From positions 1,860,001-1,924,000 of the forward strand of contig NC_013517.1 of the NCBI RefSeq assembly GCF_000024405.1: a stretch of 64,000 nt of DNA, written 5' to 3'. Below the pieces are notes generated by a model that worked only from the letters and a program-made list of their open reading frames with translations, searched no databases and was not told where the DNA came from. The stretch is from Sebaldella termitidis ATCC 33386 (GTDB lineage: Bacteria; Fusobacteriota; Fusobacteriia; Fusobacteriales; Leptotrichiaceae). The position numbers and the translations under genes were made by a program. Shown here piece after piece: positions 10,401-18,029 of the stretch. Each line of letters starts with the position of its first letter. The first letter of the stretch is position 1.

Positions 10401-12206
10401 AAAGAAGTAATCGGAATAGCAGCTAATACTAATACTGTGGTAAGAAATACAGGTTCTATAATTATTGCCGGAGAAAATAGTGTGGGAATACTGGCAGAAA
10501 AAAATTCTAAGGTATATAACACTGGAACAATAAGTATTTCAGGGTCTCAAACAGCCGGAATTATATTAAGAGCGAATTCTGTCTTAGAAAATACCGGGAC
10601 TATTATTTTGGGTTCAGGAGCAGCAAGTGTATTAACAGATCAGTCTGGGGGAACTGTAGTTTCAGGAAGTGATTATTCTGAACTTTCAGGTATATATCCT
10701 TCATTTACAGGGACTACATACAGCCTTCCAAGGATAGTTAATGCCGGAGTAATAAAAGTAGACGGAAAATTTGAAGTGCCGTATGGAGGAGTTGTTGCGG
10801 TAAAAGTAGAGCCAAGCACATTCAGGATACCGACACAGGAAGAAATTACAAGTAAAAACTATGCATCAGAAGATATAAATTCAAAATTTTTAGTGTCAGA
10901 TGCAGTGAAATACATAGCGGATGGATTTAATATAAAAGATATTACAATATCTAAAGATTTTACACAAGGAACTAATTCTACAGTATATAAATTAGAGAAT
11001 CTGTTTAATCTGAAAGAAGGAATCGGGACAGTAATCAGTGAATCTATTACTTGGCAGGCAATTCCTGATACTACAGAGTCGGGATTAGATGTATGGATGT
11101 CAAAAATAGATTATACTGACTATACAAGCGGAACATGGCTCGAGGATTTTTCCGGAGCTATGGACAAAAATTATGATGGTTCTGCGGGAAAAGCCGGACA
11201 AATATATGATAAAATAGATAATATAACATCATTGAGTGATTTTAATCATAAAATGTCGAGTTTAGCCGGAAATGTATATGCTAATATGAATCAGAGAGAA
11301 AATGATATAGTAAGAACACTTGAAAATTCACTTGATCTGCTGCAAGACTCAAAAAATAATACAAAAGAGAATGTCAAAATAAATGTAATAGCTGGAAAAG
11401 GCAAGCTGACAGAAAATACAGACGGAGTGACAGGATATAATTATGAATCTGTGGGAGTACAGGCTTTACGGGAAGTAGAACGAACTTATAAACATACATT
11501 CGGATACTCGGCAGGATATTTTCATACAAATTATGAGATGAATGACGGAAACAGCAGTGAAGAAGATGCAGATACGATACAGCTTGGATTCCATAATAAA
11601 TACAGATCAAATGACTGGATATTAAGAAATGATGTATTAGGAAGGGTAAGTATTTATAATACAGACAGAAATATAGACTGGATAAATACCGGAAGATCAC
11701 AGATGACAGGAATGTATGAGACGTATAGCATATCAAGTAATAATAAGCTTGGAAAAGAAATAACATTAGGAAAGAATACAAGTATAACACCATATGGCGG
11801 TCTTGATGTAATGTATATTACTAGACCGACATTCAGTGAAGATGGTTTGGAGGCTTTAGAAGTAAGAGGAAATGACGCCTGGAGCGTAAAACCTAAAGCA
11901 GGAGTAGAACTAAAGGGAGAAGTGCCGCTTAAGGATCAATGGAAACTGAAAGGAGCTCTGGATGTAGCATATGGTTATGAGCTTGGAGATCTGAACGAGA
12001 GAGAATATGCAAAACTAGTAAATATAGAAACAGATTATCATAAATTATCAAAACCAGAGGAAGAAAAAGGAATATTAACTACTAAAGCAACAATAGGAGT
12101 TGAAATAGAAGACAGGTACGGTATTTTTCTTACCGGGGAATATAAAACAGGAAATAACAGTGAAAATGAATACAGAGCAGGAGTAACATTGAAAGCAGTA
12201 TTTTAA
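4416..12206 (+). CDS. Giant type V autotransporter adhesin, intact
   Basis: A protein of about 2,596 residues. I place the start at GTG 4416 rather than the in-frame TTG 4398 because AAGGAGAG (4401-4408) lies seven bases before the GTG and would otherwise be coding. The order is: a signal peptide (basic NKK, hydrophobic core, likely cleavage near GEAAG); the conserved fusobacterial autotransporter N-terminal domain with KPEYLEWQIFF; a Pro/Ile/Thr-rich linker; about 2,000 residues of repeats of the type N-x-G-x-I with SVGIYG and NSIGIY, expected to form a beta-helix passenger; and a C-terminal 12-stranded-type barrel domain from about residue 2,310 ending in Phe. It is probably displayed on the surface as an adhesin. 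The stem is too repetitive to name a ligand. Confidence 0.92.
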   Translation: MNKKLFTLLALNTLAAIPGEAAGIKTDRLYNNITKNVQAGKSNNENYKLIENILKQKNKELKDLYLQGDYIVKPEYLEWQIFFSSFYSENSKGEQKNIGKIIMTDSETQARIPKQYKFGVTIPMKTITDLNISPELKIDKLAVQPITVNAPGVIPIKIPIVTISSITLPEITIDSITLPTAPEVTPINMNVLSVVEVPEIILPDITVVNFKIDNPAVIGTNYTGVSTGGTITSTTVNTSDSTVSSIKNSSGTYQVGSGQTLTLNGNKNIGVEILENKSSNTLNAVNNGTIILNGDGTGTVKNQAAFLLNNETVASTRQISIINNGTININSSESVGIQLRPDAGGILEYGSNSTTGIINVNGYRSYGMMTVPNNKISGGGQFYKGTGTSSSLENVGTINVQGDEASAFSLQYKIRDPLNWKSTSIINIGMSDPNQNGDGNIPGNNPNLVEGAMGLYSQVTNDYYIDGAGKKYGLGALANYGTINIGEYALNVAGVRSEGGTADSLAAVTNQSGNIKITGKGNYGVVVNSEFATGSNGTDLHYGVAGQPRKQGLIDIKAGKSVGILVLKGGKGANTGIINIDLGNYDSNLQNENSIGFYIVNGTGENLNRDTVVASQFQSRGQITTTGKNAHAVVVKREVKNAAGTDYIDSTFTNNGLIQNNTAGTIGIYAENGASIIHTGFSTSFGKSEIISGAGAIGIYAKGLKDSSDPAAAGDKTTVTVSGPITVGNSTGTNTSVGILAEGDTSEVTFNTGAKLSLGNDSIGILLKNTNIADSIKINALQYNMGNNSIFLYGEKSTLKISDSLTALNGTAFSSLGTDSTMLYAANNSHISIDSDITLPLSGKPSLFTNLYVAENSDVTLENGNTLTITPAQKTGLVSFSADGKYFSDGTTAVVIDNTKTGSINKGIININSDNSVGMYTLYGTAKNDSAGVVNAAGQGSVGMFGEENSIIENKGTLTQSGVSSIGIYGKTESDKTLVPDTHKLAINNSGTINVNSNGSLGIYASNNSTDPAVSKAESVINHTSSGTHAINVAGTKSVGIFADKSTVKQNGNINLTGTNSVGVYGRSGTEIIGGGIIDLNTNNQNQVAYYIEGNTGTSYDGTKLTGSLGTINGYGIGVYAKNAEIDDSWADLDVTAGAGNGNGVIALALVGNSKLDGYTGTIKTGDTVGTNYAAALYLNGQNISAPGLSTNLSGGSNAVGLYAANGSNLSYSGTINVGNGITAGTGIYIGGNSTVTLKGQINLNGDNGVGTYIESGSTFTFDTGSTMNFYGNGVGYYGVAGSVINDNGGTINANGHVVERVRSLNGTINITANTTIASNNILGHVINGEMNINSGVTVNSKGDGIVGIFADGMKTAGSNPYEGNNFGTIDLSVSNSSTGMYLSNARGQNKGTIKIKDDGIGIYGVNINTDIYNEGLISVGENSAGIYGDDIKSVTNLSVGSIESTKNSNVGIYIKTGADSITNAGTINLSDDSTGIYGENTVINNNGNIAVGNKAETSSVGIYGMGSVINNTGNIKTGKMGVAFYAENSVININSGNIDISDSGTMVYGNYSTINYNSGIDLTASGEPLVYLINSSMNFNGVDISASKGGVTLYQEGISSITGYNNLILGTGATGIYGVNTDIINSGQIKTGENSIGITGIDSNINNNSTISGTEKGTGIYSELNTSGRSTVINNNSSIILDKDQSVGIYINTTDNAGNVLGSTTVNNIGSIQLGNASSLDTAAIGIYGTGGVTINNSGSVNAGTNSIGLYSKNGSTITNGGIILGDQSVGVYQSGGTAVTAGNISVGDNGGVALFADNGAELINNSANVSAGTNSVLGYSKNSGTKLINNGNLTVGTENVGFYTNSGKIENNGILTSTGDGVIFLYGKSGEIVNNNKLDSSTNDYGVGIYGENTNIINNNDILVKNSIITDLDNLANEANRFAVGIYGNSGKIENTGNIQIGERGIGIYSYNQSGDIVNAGQIKSSSDYAMGIYASNGNGYEIKNTGSIELSGKEVIGIAANTNTVVRNTGSIIIAGENSVGILAEKNSKVYNTGTISISGSQTAGIILRANSVLENTGTIILGSGAASVLTDQSGGTVVSGSDYSELSGIYPSFTGTTYSLPRIVNAGVIKVDGKFEVPYGGVVAVKVEPSTFRIPTQEEITSKNYASEDINSKFLVSDAVKYIADGFNIKDITISKDFTQGTNSTVYKLENLFNLKEGIGTVISESITWQAIPDTTESGLDVWMSKIDYTDYTSGTWLEDFSGAMDKNYDGSAGKAGQIYDKIDNITSLSDFNHKMSSLAGNVYANMNQRENDIVRTLENSLDLLQDSKNNTKENVKINVIAGKGKLTENTDGVTGYNYESVGVQALREVERTYKHTFGYSAGYFHTNYEMNDGNSSEEDADTIQLGFHNKYRSNDWILRNDVLGRVSIYNTDRNIDWINTGRSQMTGMYETYSISSNNKLGKEITLGKNTSITPYGGLDVMYITRPTFSEDGLEALEVRGNDAWSVKPKAGVELKGEVPLKDQWKLKGALDVAYGYELGDLNEREYAKLVNIETDYHKLSKPEEEKGILTTKATIGVEIEDRYGIFLTGEYKTGNNSENEYRAGVTLKAVF

Positions 12207-12509
12207 AAAATTAAATTATAATTAGTGTTATGCTTGTTTTTAAAATGTGTAATTTTTTGTTTTGTATGAGCAGTACTTCTGAAAAATGATGTTTAAACAC
12301 TGATAAAAATAGGTAAGATAATAAAAATATAAAGTTAATAATTTAAATCATTCCGATTTAAGAAGTTTTAATATTAATGCTGGGATTTTTATAAAAAGAA
12401 CAAAAATAATGAAAAACTAAGAAAAAGAGATTACAATATATGAAGATTAGAATTTTATAAAAAGCATTGGAAGTTTAAATAAAAAACTAAAAACGGAGTG
12501 TGAGTGCCT
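12207..12509. other. Intergenic region after autotransporter
   Basis: About 300 bases of very AT-rich sequence with no gene. The only structure seen is an inverted repeat TTTAAATC / GATTTAAG around 12342-12362, with no T run behind it, so a terminator cannot be claimed. Confidence 0.5.
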
Positions 12510-12788
12510 ATGGAAATAATTCATAAAAAAGAACAGAAACAGTTTGAAGCATGGGAAAATAATGAAATGCTGGGACATATGACTTATACATGGATAGGGG
12601 ATGATAAATTCATTATAGACCATACTGTGGTAGAAATTCCGGCGGAAGGAAAAGGTGTAGGAAAGAGTCTGGTGATGGCAGGTGTTGATTTTGCCAGAAA
12701 GAATAATCTGAAAATATTGCCTTTGTGCCCGTTTGCAAAACTAATATTTGACAAAAACAATGATATTCACGATGTTTTAATGAAATAA
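12510..12788 (+). CDS. YidJ/GTN-type small GNAT acetyltransferase
   Basis: A 92-residue protein of the small GCN5-like acetyltransferase family, which is usually 90-100 residues. The conserved block EGKGVGKSLVMAGVDFA carries the acetyl-CoA pyrophosphate loop (G-x-G-x-G/S), and KILPLCPFAK is the typical C-terminal signature with a conserved cysteine. I prefer ATG 12510, since GGAG at 12495-12498 gives acceptable spacing. GTG 12504 would add two residues. It stands alone before a strong terminator. The substrate is unknown for most of the family. Confidence 0.8.
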   Translation: MEIIHKKEQKQFEAWENNEMLGHMTYTWIGDDKFIIDHTVVEIPAEGKGVGKSLVMAGVDFARKNNLKILPLCPFAKLIFDKNNDIHDVLMK

Positions 12789-12810
12789 AATTTTTGATAA
12801 TAAGATATTT

Positions 12811-12843
12811 AAAAGAGCTGCTGGAAAAACAGCTCTTTTTATA
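12811..12843 (+). terminator. Rho-independent terminator of small acetyltransferase gene
   Basis: Stem AAAAGAGCTG / CAGCTCTTTT with a 9-base loop runs into a T tract, 22 bases after the stop codon. Confidence 0.88.
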
Positions 12844-12869
12844 TGGGAGCCGGTTTATGGGAATTAAAT

Positions 12870-12904
12870 TAAAAAAGGTAAAAGAAGTATATATTCTTTT
12901 ACCT
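12870..12904 (-). terminator. Rho-independent terminator of oleate hydratase gene
   Basis: A perfect 11-base inverted repeat, AGGTAAAAGAA / TTCTTTTACCT, with a 7-base loop. On the minus strand it is followed by a run of T (the A run at 12871-12876). It lies just past the oleate hydratase stop and completes a tail-to-tail pair of terminators between the two genes. Confidence 0.85.
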
Positions 12905-12925
12905 GTATTACTAAATTTAAGATAT

Positions 12926-14524
12926 TTATTTATGCATAGTAACAAACGAATCAAACAACACCTTTATGTCCTTGTCTCCCTTAAAATAAGCCGGTATTTC
13001 CTTATCGATAGAGAGGAAATCATAAACTGCAGTCATAGCAGTTCTGACGGAATACTCTACAGTAAAAACTACACCCTCCGGAATCTCCACAAACTGCCCT
13101 ATAAAAGCAAGATTTTTATAACCCTCTGGTCTTACACGGGGTCTGTCGGAAATTTTTCGCGGCATAAACTGGCTCGTAATAAAAGGAAGAATACACGGAA
13201 TACAATTTGATGTTTTTTTCATTTCAGAAACATAATCATGAAATTTCAGATGGCAGAGCAGTTCAGTAAGTATCTCTTTACCTGTACATTCAGTCATTTT
13301 CTTTTTTATGTAATCTCCCTTTCTGTCAGGAAATAAGCCGTATCCCCAGAAAACTGTCACGTCTTCAGGCTGATTCAGAAAATGAGGCTGATAGGCAATT
13401 ACTACAGACATCAGCCAGCTGGAATCCTTCAGAGTTACCAGAGCACCTGTACCAGCGGTATTGCCTGAAAATTTTTCCATCATATCAAGAAATTTATTGT
13501 CTTTATTGCATGTGACAGTAAATGATTCCCAAAAACTCTGGTCTATATTCCCGTCAAAAACTTTAGGATTACCAAATTCAGGCCTTCCTGCAGATATTTT
13601 TTCCCAGAATTCCCATGAGGTACCAAGATTAGTTTCGGAAAAAACAGGAGGTGAAGTCATAGAGCCGAGAGTAGTGGCAGCAGTCATAGAGCCGTTTGTG
13701 ATAATAACCAGATCATCAGAATTTATATATACAGTTTCATCTGTATTATTTCTTGAAATATATAATTTTGAAACACTTTTTTCGTTATTTTCAATAGTTT
13801 CAAATTCTATATCTTTTACTTCGCAGTCATATTCAAATATAACTCCCTGTTCCTTGAGCCATAATTCCACAGGCAGAATGATAGAATCATACTGATTATA
13901 AAGTGAGCGTTTTACACCGGAAAGATTGTTTATTCTTGGAAATTCATGAATGAAAATATGCAGGTATCTTTTGAACTCTAGTACACTGTGCCATGGCTCG
14001 AAAGCAAAGGTAGTTGCCCACATATACCAGAAATTAGTGGTGAAAAAATGAGGTGAAAAGAAATCTTCTATGGTTATATCTTCAAGAGATTTTTCAGATT
14101 TTGCCATAAGTTTTATAAGTGTCATTCTGTCGCTTTCATTAAAGCCCATGGAAGAAACATCGGTTATTTGTCCGTTTCTGTCCACAAGACGGGCCTTGCT
14201 GTTCGTCTGTATTCTTTCGTTAAAGTTTTTTATTTCTTCATAAACTGAAATATTTTTATCTGAAATTGCAGGTATTTCTGAAAGGACATTCCAGAGTGCA
14301 GGATACTGTTCATAGTCAAACATACGGCCTCCCCTGATAACATATCCGTCATCGGCATTTCCGCTTCCGTCCATACTTCCGCCGCTTACATTCAGCTTGT
14401 CATATATATGAATGTTTTCTGCGGGCATTTTTCCGTCTCTGATAAGAAAAACAGCACCGGAAAGAGCACCAATACCTCCTCCTATGAAATATGCCTTTTT
14501 ATTTTTCACATTTTCTGCTGACAT
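12926..14524 (-). CDS. ohyA: Oleate hydratase (MCRA family, FAD-dependent)
   Basis: A 532-residue flavoprotein of the myosin-cross-reactive-antigen family, which adds water across the cis-9 double bond of unsaturated fatty acids such as oleate to give 10-hydroxy acids. The N-terminal dinucleotide-binding loop is YFIGGGIGALSGA (13-24). SGGSMDGSG (47-55) and RGGRMFD (64-70) are family signatures. TTNFWYMWATTFAFEPWHS is also diagnostic. Characterised members are often near 590 residues, so this one is on the short side, mostly at the C-terminal end. It is monocistronic, with its own promoter and terminator. Detoxification of host or dietary unsaturated fatty acids is the role usually proposed. 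Confidence 0.93.
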   Translation of the reverse strand: MSAENVKNKKAYFIGGGIGALSGAVFLIRDGKMPAENIHIYDKLNVSGGSMDGSGNADDGYVIRGGRMFDYEQYPALWNVLSEIPAISDKNISVYEEIKNFNERIQTNSKARLVDRNGQITDVSSMGFNESDRMTLIKLMAKSEKSLEDITIEDFFSPHFFTTNFWYMWATTFAFEPWHSVLEFKRYLHIFIHEFPRINNLSGVKRSLYNQYDSIILPVELWLKEQGVIFEYDCEVKDIEFETIENNEKSVSKLYISRNNTDETVYINSDDLVIITNGSMTAATTLGSMTSPPVFSETNLGTSWEFWEKISAGRPEFGNPKVFDGNIDQSFWESFTVTCNKDNKFLDMMEKFSGNTAGTGALVTLKDSSWLMSVVIAYQPHFLNQPEDVTVFWGYGLFPDRKGDYIKKKMTECTGKEILTELLCHLKFHDYVSEMKKTSNCIPCILPFITSQFMPRKISDRPRVRPEGYKNLAFIGQFVEIPEGVVFTVEYSVRTAMTAVYDFLSIDKEIPAYFKGDKDIKVLFDSFVTMHK

Positions 14525-14828
14525 AATATCAGCCTCCAGTCTTTAATATGATTAAAAAGAATATAATTGCTAGTTGTTAACAAATTATACTCTGGAAAAA
14601 ATTCAAAGTCAACGTTATTTTTTATTCTAATAAATCTAAGGTTAATCTAAGTTTTTTCAAAGAGTAATATATTGCTAAAAAAATATTTTTTAAAAGGAGA
14701 AAACTATATGTATACACCGGGAAAAAGCGTTTACCGAAATAAAGCATATAAAATGATTTTATGTTATAATATAAAAGAGAAATTTTTAAAGTTATAAAAA
14801 ATTATTATATACAGAAATGAGGGAATTT
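14525..14828. other. Divergent intergenic region between ohyA and dGTPase-like gene
   Basis: About 300 bases separating divergent genes. It holds the ohyA promoter, a TTGTTAACAA palindrome, and a TATAAT at 14765-14770 without a good -35, which may serve the rightward gene. No other gene or RNA was recognised. Confidence 0.55.
14584..14612 (-). promoter_or_regulatory. Promoter of ohyA
   Basis: Read on the minus strand: TTGACT (14612-14607), 17-base spacer, TATAAT (14589-14584). Transcription should start near 14577, within the TTGTTAACAA palindrome at 14574-14583, which may be an operator. Confidence 0.75.
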
Positions 14829-16133
14829 ATGCCGAGAACTTCGGAAAATAACGGGAAACTGCTTAAATACCTGAAAGAAAAATATGCCGAGTTAGATAAA
14901 CCGGTATTGGAAGAGAGACTTGAAAAAGAGAAGAAAAAGACACTCAGCAAAGTAGAGAGAAACCCTTATCAGAAAGATTATGCACGGCTTATTCATTCAT
15001 CTTCATTCAGATGTCTTCAGGGGAAAATGCAGCTTCTGGATGTTAATTATGCAGAGCATTACAGAAACCGTCTTACGCACAGTATAGAAGTATCACAGAT
15101 AGCAAGAGGAATAGTGGATTATTTTATAAGTATTTTTCCTGACGAGCTTGGGGATGAGAATTTCTATTCCATAAAGGATAACTATGTCTTAGAGTTTTCT
15201 TCACTGGCACATGACTTGGGAAATCCTCCTTTTGGTCATTACGGCGAGATGGTTTTGGACAGGCTTGCGGTGGAAAACGGACTCGAGGGCTTTGAAGGGA
15301 ATGCACAGACACTGCGGATATTAACAAGGCTTGAGCGGGCAAAGGGCGGAATACACGGCCTTAATTTGTCTAAAAGAAGCCTTTTGTCAATAGTAAAGTC
15401 TTTTAATAAAATTACAGAAAGACAGAAAAGATTTTTATATGCTGATGATTATGAAGTAATAAAGTCTATTGCGGATAAAACAGGAATAAAGCCTATGACG
15501 CTTGATGCACAGATAATGGATCTTGCTGATGAAATAGCATATATAGGCCATGATCTGGAGGATGCCCTGAATCTGAAATTTTTCAATGACAGAGAATTTA
15601 TGAATCAGCTGAAAAAAGAGAATTTAAGCAGCAGAGAGTATGAGCTTGTAAAAAACATTTTTGAAAATGCCCACGAGGAAGCGGAAGAATCAAATACAAC
15701 AGAAGAATACAGCAAGATTTTCAGAAAAAATGTAAGGGGAAATATAGTAAATGATCTGATACAGGATATTATCTGCGTGGAGGAAAACGGGGAAAGAAGA
15801 TTATACTTCAATGAATACGGTAATCTGGCTTTAGAGCTGAAAAAGCTCATATTCAAATTGATTAACAGAGAAAGTAATGTTGTGATATATGAAAAACGGG
15901 GTGAAATAATCTTAAGAGGTCTTTTTGAGCTGTTCATGGATGAAAAATTTAACAGAAACGGAATATTGCTTCCGGAAGAATACCGGATAGACTGGGAATC
16001 TGACAAAGAAAGGAATATCATAGATTATTTGTCAGGAATGATGGATTTATATACTGTAGAATTATATGAAAAATATTTCGGCACTAATAAACTGAACGAA
16101 GTGTACATGAGCTATAAAGAAAAGGCGGAATAA
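14829..16133 (+). CDS. dgt: dGTPase-like deoxynucleotide triphosphohydrolase (HD domain)
   Basis: An HD-superfamily enzyme of about 434 residues related to Dgt, which cleaves dNTPs to nucleoside and triphosphate. Metal ligands expected from the family are His84 (RNRLTHS), His128-Asp129 (AHDLGNPPFGH) and a later Asp in DLADEIAYIGHDLEDA. The NAQTLRILTRLE block is also typical. I choose ATG 14829 because GAGGG lies five bases before it. The upstream in-frame ATG 14817 has no ribosome binding site and would bury that motif. Substrate preference among dNTPs cannot be read from sequence. Confidence 0.87.
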   Translation: MPRTSENNGKLLKYLKEKYAELDKPVLEERLEKEKKKTLSKVERNPYQKDYARLIHSSSFRCLQGKMQLLDVNYAEHYRNRLTHSIEVSQIARGIVDYFISIFPDELGDENFYSIKDNYVLEFSSLAHDLGNPPFGHYGEMVLDRLAVENGLEGFEGNAQTLRILTRLERAKGGIHGLNLSKRSLLSIVKSFNKITERQKRFLYADDYEVIKSIADKTGIKPMTLDAQIMDLADEIAYIGHDLEDALNLKFFNDREFMNQLKKENLSSREYELVKNIFENAHEEAEESNTTEEYSKIFRKNVRGNIVNDLIQDIICVEENGERRLYFNEYGNLALELKKLIFKLINRESNVVIYEKRGEIILRGLFELFMDEKFNRNGILLPEEYRIDWESDKERNIIDYLSGMMDLYTVELYEKYFGTNKLNEVYMSYKEKAE

Positions 16134-16157
16134 GAGTTTTTGAAATTCCGGTTTTTA

Positions 16158-16187
16158 TTGATTCTGTGCTTTTTAATATGGTACAAT
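16158..16187 (+). promoter_or_regulatory. Probable promoter of era
   Basis: TTGATT (16158-16163), 18-base spacer, TACAAT (16182-16187) with an extended TGG immediately before. Transcription from here gives a leader of about 108 bases that contains the hairpin CTGCC...GGCAG at about 16254-16271. Confidence 0.55.
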
Positions 16188-16301
16188 ATAAGAAATAATA
16201 AAATATAAAATTAACAGGAGAAACCAAGGTTTTAGAGGCTTCTTCAAGGTACTGCCAGATAATCGGCAGAAAAAAATTAATATTAAATAAAGAGGTGTAA
16301 T

Positions 16302-17183
16302 ATGCATTCAGGATTCATAGCAATAGTAGGAAGACCCAATGTAGGGAAGTCCACTATGATGAATAAACTAATTGAAGAGAAAGTGGCAATAGTTTCAAAT
16401 AAATCGGGAACAACAAGGGACAGAATAAAAGGAATAGTGAATAAAGGAGAAAATCAGTATATTTTTATGGATACTCCGGGAATTCACAAGCCCAGACATC
16501 TTCTGGGAGAACATATGACTAATGTAGCATTGGAAACATTAAAAGGAGTAGATGCAATAATGTTTCTGCTGGACGGGACTCAGGAAATAAGCACAGGCGA
16601 TGAATTTGTAAATGATCATGTAAAAGCTGTGAATACTCCTGTAGTATTGGTAATAAATAAAATAGATAAACTGAGCGATCAGGAAATACAGGATAAGCTT
16701 TTGGAAATAAAGGAAAAACTGGGGGATTTTGATAAGATTATTACAATAGCTGCCGAATACGGAATAGGAATGCATAAAATATATGACGAGCTTCGGGAAT
16801 ATCTTACATCAGATGTTTGGTACTATCCGGAAGATATGTATACTGATATTTCGATAAATAAAATGATAAGAGAAATAGTAAGAGAGAAGCTTCTGTTTTA
16901 TACAAAGGATGAAATACCTCACAGTATAGCTATAGAAATAATAGATATAGACAATACTCCCAAGTTAGCCAGATATGATATAAACATATACGTGGAAAGA
17001 GATTCCCAGAAGGGAATTATTATAGGCAAGGACGGGAATCTTCTGAAAAAGGTAGGAAGAGAAGCCAGACTTGAAATAGAAAATCTCCTTGAGAAAAAAG
17101 TTTTTTTGAATTTATGGGTAAAAGTGAAGAAAAACTGGAGAAAGAAAAAAGATTTTCTAAAGGAACTCGGATATGACGAGTAA
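16302..17183 (+). CDS. era: GTPase Era, ribosome assembly factor
   Basis: A 293-residue protein of normal Era length. The G domain shows GRPNVGKS (10-17), the switch threonines at 37-38, DTPG (57-60) and NKID (119-122). The C-terminal KH domain has GIIIGKDGNLLKKVG and the family's FLNLWVKVKKNW ending. Era binds the 3' end of 16S rRNA and is needed for 30S maturation. It is preceded by AGAGGTG at good spacing. The following genes run in the same direction after a 220-base gap. Confidence 0.96.
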   Translation: MHSGFIAIVGRPNVGKSTMMNKLIEEKVAIVSNKSGTTRDRIKGIVNKGENQYIFMDTPGIHKPRHLLGEHMTNVALETLKGVDAIMFLLDGTQEISTGDEFVNDHVKAVNTPVVLVINKIDKLSDQEIQDKLLEIKEKLGDFDKIITIAAEYGIGMHKIYDELREYLTSDVWYYPEDMYTDISINKMIREIVREKLLFYTKDEIPHSIAIEIIDIDNTPKLARYDINIYVERDSQKGIIIGKDGNLLKKVGREARLEIENLLEKKVFLNLWVKVKKNWRKKKDFLKELGYDE

Positions 17184-17407
17184 GATTCACAGTGCTTTAG
17201 CTGCATTTTGAAAATTGGAAATAAGACGGAGATAACAGGGTACAGGCTGTCGGATATTTTATGGTTAAGGTTTATTAAGCAAATACAGATATTTGGCACT
17301 GAAAGTCATTAATTAATTTAAATTTTTCATTTTAAATATACTTCATTATTGAAAAACAGTAACAACAACATGTTTTAACTATACTGGGAATCAAAAGGAA
17401 TGAATTG

Positions 17408-18007
17408 ATGAAGAAAAAGTATAAAATTTTATGTGTCAGTGATATAGACATTCTTTCTAATATGAATCTGGAATCAATGAAAAATAAATTCAGGGATATT
17501 GACTTTATAATATCTGCCGGCGATGTTTCAAACAGATATATAGATTTTCTGGTATCCACACTGGATAAAGATATTATTTACGTGAACGGCAACCATGTTT
17601 ATCATAAAGACCATCCGATTACATTTGCCAAGAATATAGACGGAAAGTTTTTGAAATATAAGGGACTTAGAATTCTCGGGCTGGACGGGTCAAAGCTTTA
17701 CTCGCATAAAGAACATCAGTATACTGACTTTCAGATGACATGCAAGGTAATGAAAAATATTATAAGCTTATGGCGGGGAGTAGATATAGTAGTATCTCAT
17801 GCTTCCCCGAAAGGAATACATGATATAGACGAAAGGGTTCATGAAGGGTTTAAGATATTTAATAAAGTAATAAAATGGTTCAAACCGAAATTATGGGTTC
17901 ATGGTCATGTTCATCTTCATAATTATCTTGCAGTGCAGGAAACTTATGTGGATGATACGAGGATAATGAATGTTTTCGGATATAAACTGCTTGAGTTAGA
18001 AAAATGA
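17408..18007 (+). CDS. Calcineurin-like metallophosphoesterase
   Basis: A 199-residue single-domain phosphoesterase. Motifs in order are CVSDID (9-14), GDV (38-40), GNH (61-63), SHASPKG and GHVHLH near the end, the usual two-metal site set. In most members the first motif is D-x-H; here it is D-x-D (Asp12-Ile-Asp14). The start is taken at ATG 17408, with AAGGAA seven bases upstream. A TTG three bases earlier is less likely. It lies 22 bases before the ParB-like gene and is probably co-transcribed with it. The substrate is unknown. Confidence 0.8.
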   Translation: MKKKYKILCVSDIDILSNMNLESMKNKFRDIDFIISAGDVSNRYIDFLVSTLDKDIIYVNGNHVYHKDHPITFAKNIDGKFLKYKGLRILGLDGSKLYSHKEHQYTDFQMTCKVMKNIISLWRGVDIVVSHASPKGIHDIDERVHEGFKIFNKVIKWFKPKLWVHGHVHLHNYLAVQETYVDDTRIMNVFGYKLLELEK

Positions 18008-18029
18008 AGAAATAAAGAGGTAGCGTGTT

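Noticed and set aside
4844-11793. Many open frames on the minus strand inside the first autotransporter
   Set aside because: They mirror the repetitive codon pattern of the passenger, have no ribosome binding sites and encode low-complexity hydrophobic sequence.
4416-12206. Short repeated DNA units in the autotransporters, considered as CRISPR-like or tandem repeats
   Set aside because: The repeats are degenerate at the DNA level, lie in frame and encode beta-helix turns. There are no regular spacers.
16254-16271. Hairpin in the era leader as a terminator
   Set aside because: It is followed by a run of A rather than T on the coding strand, so it is not an intrinsic terminator for this direction.
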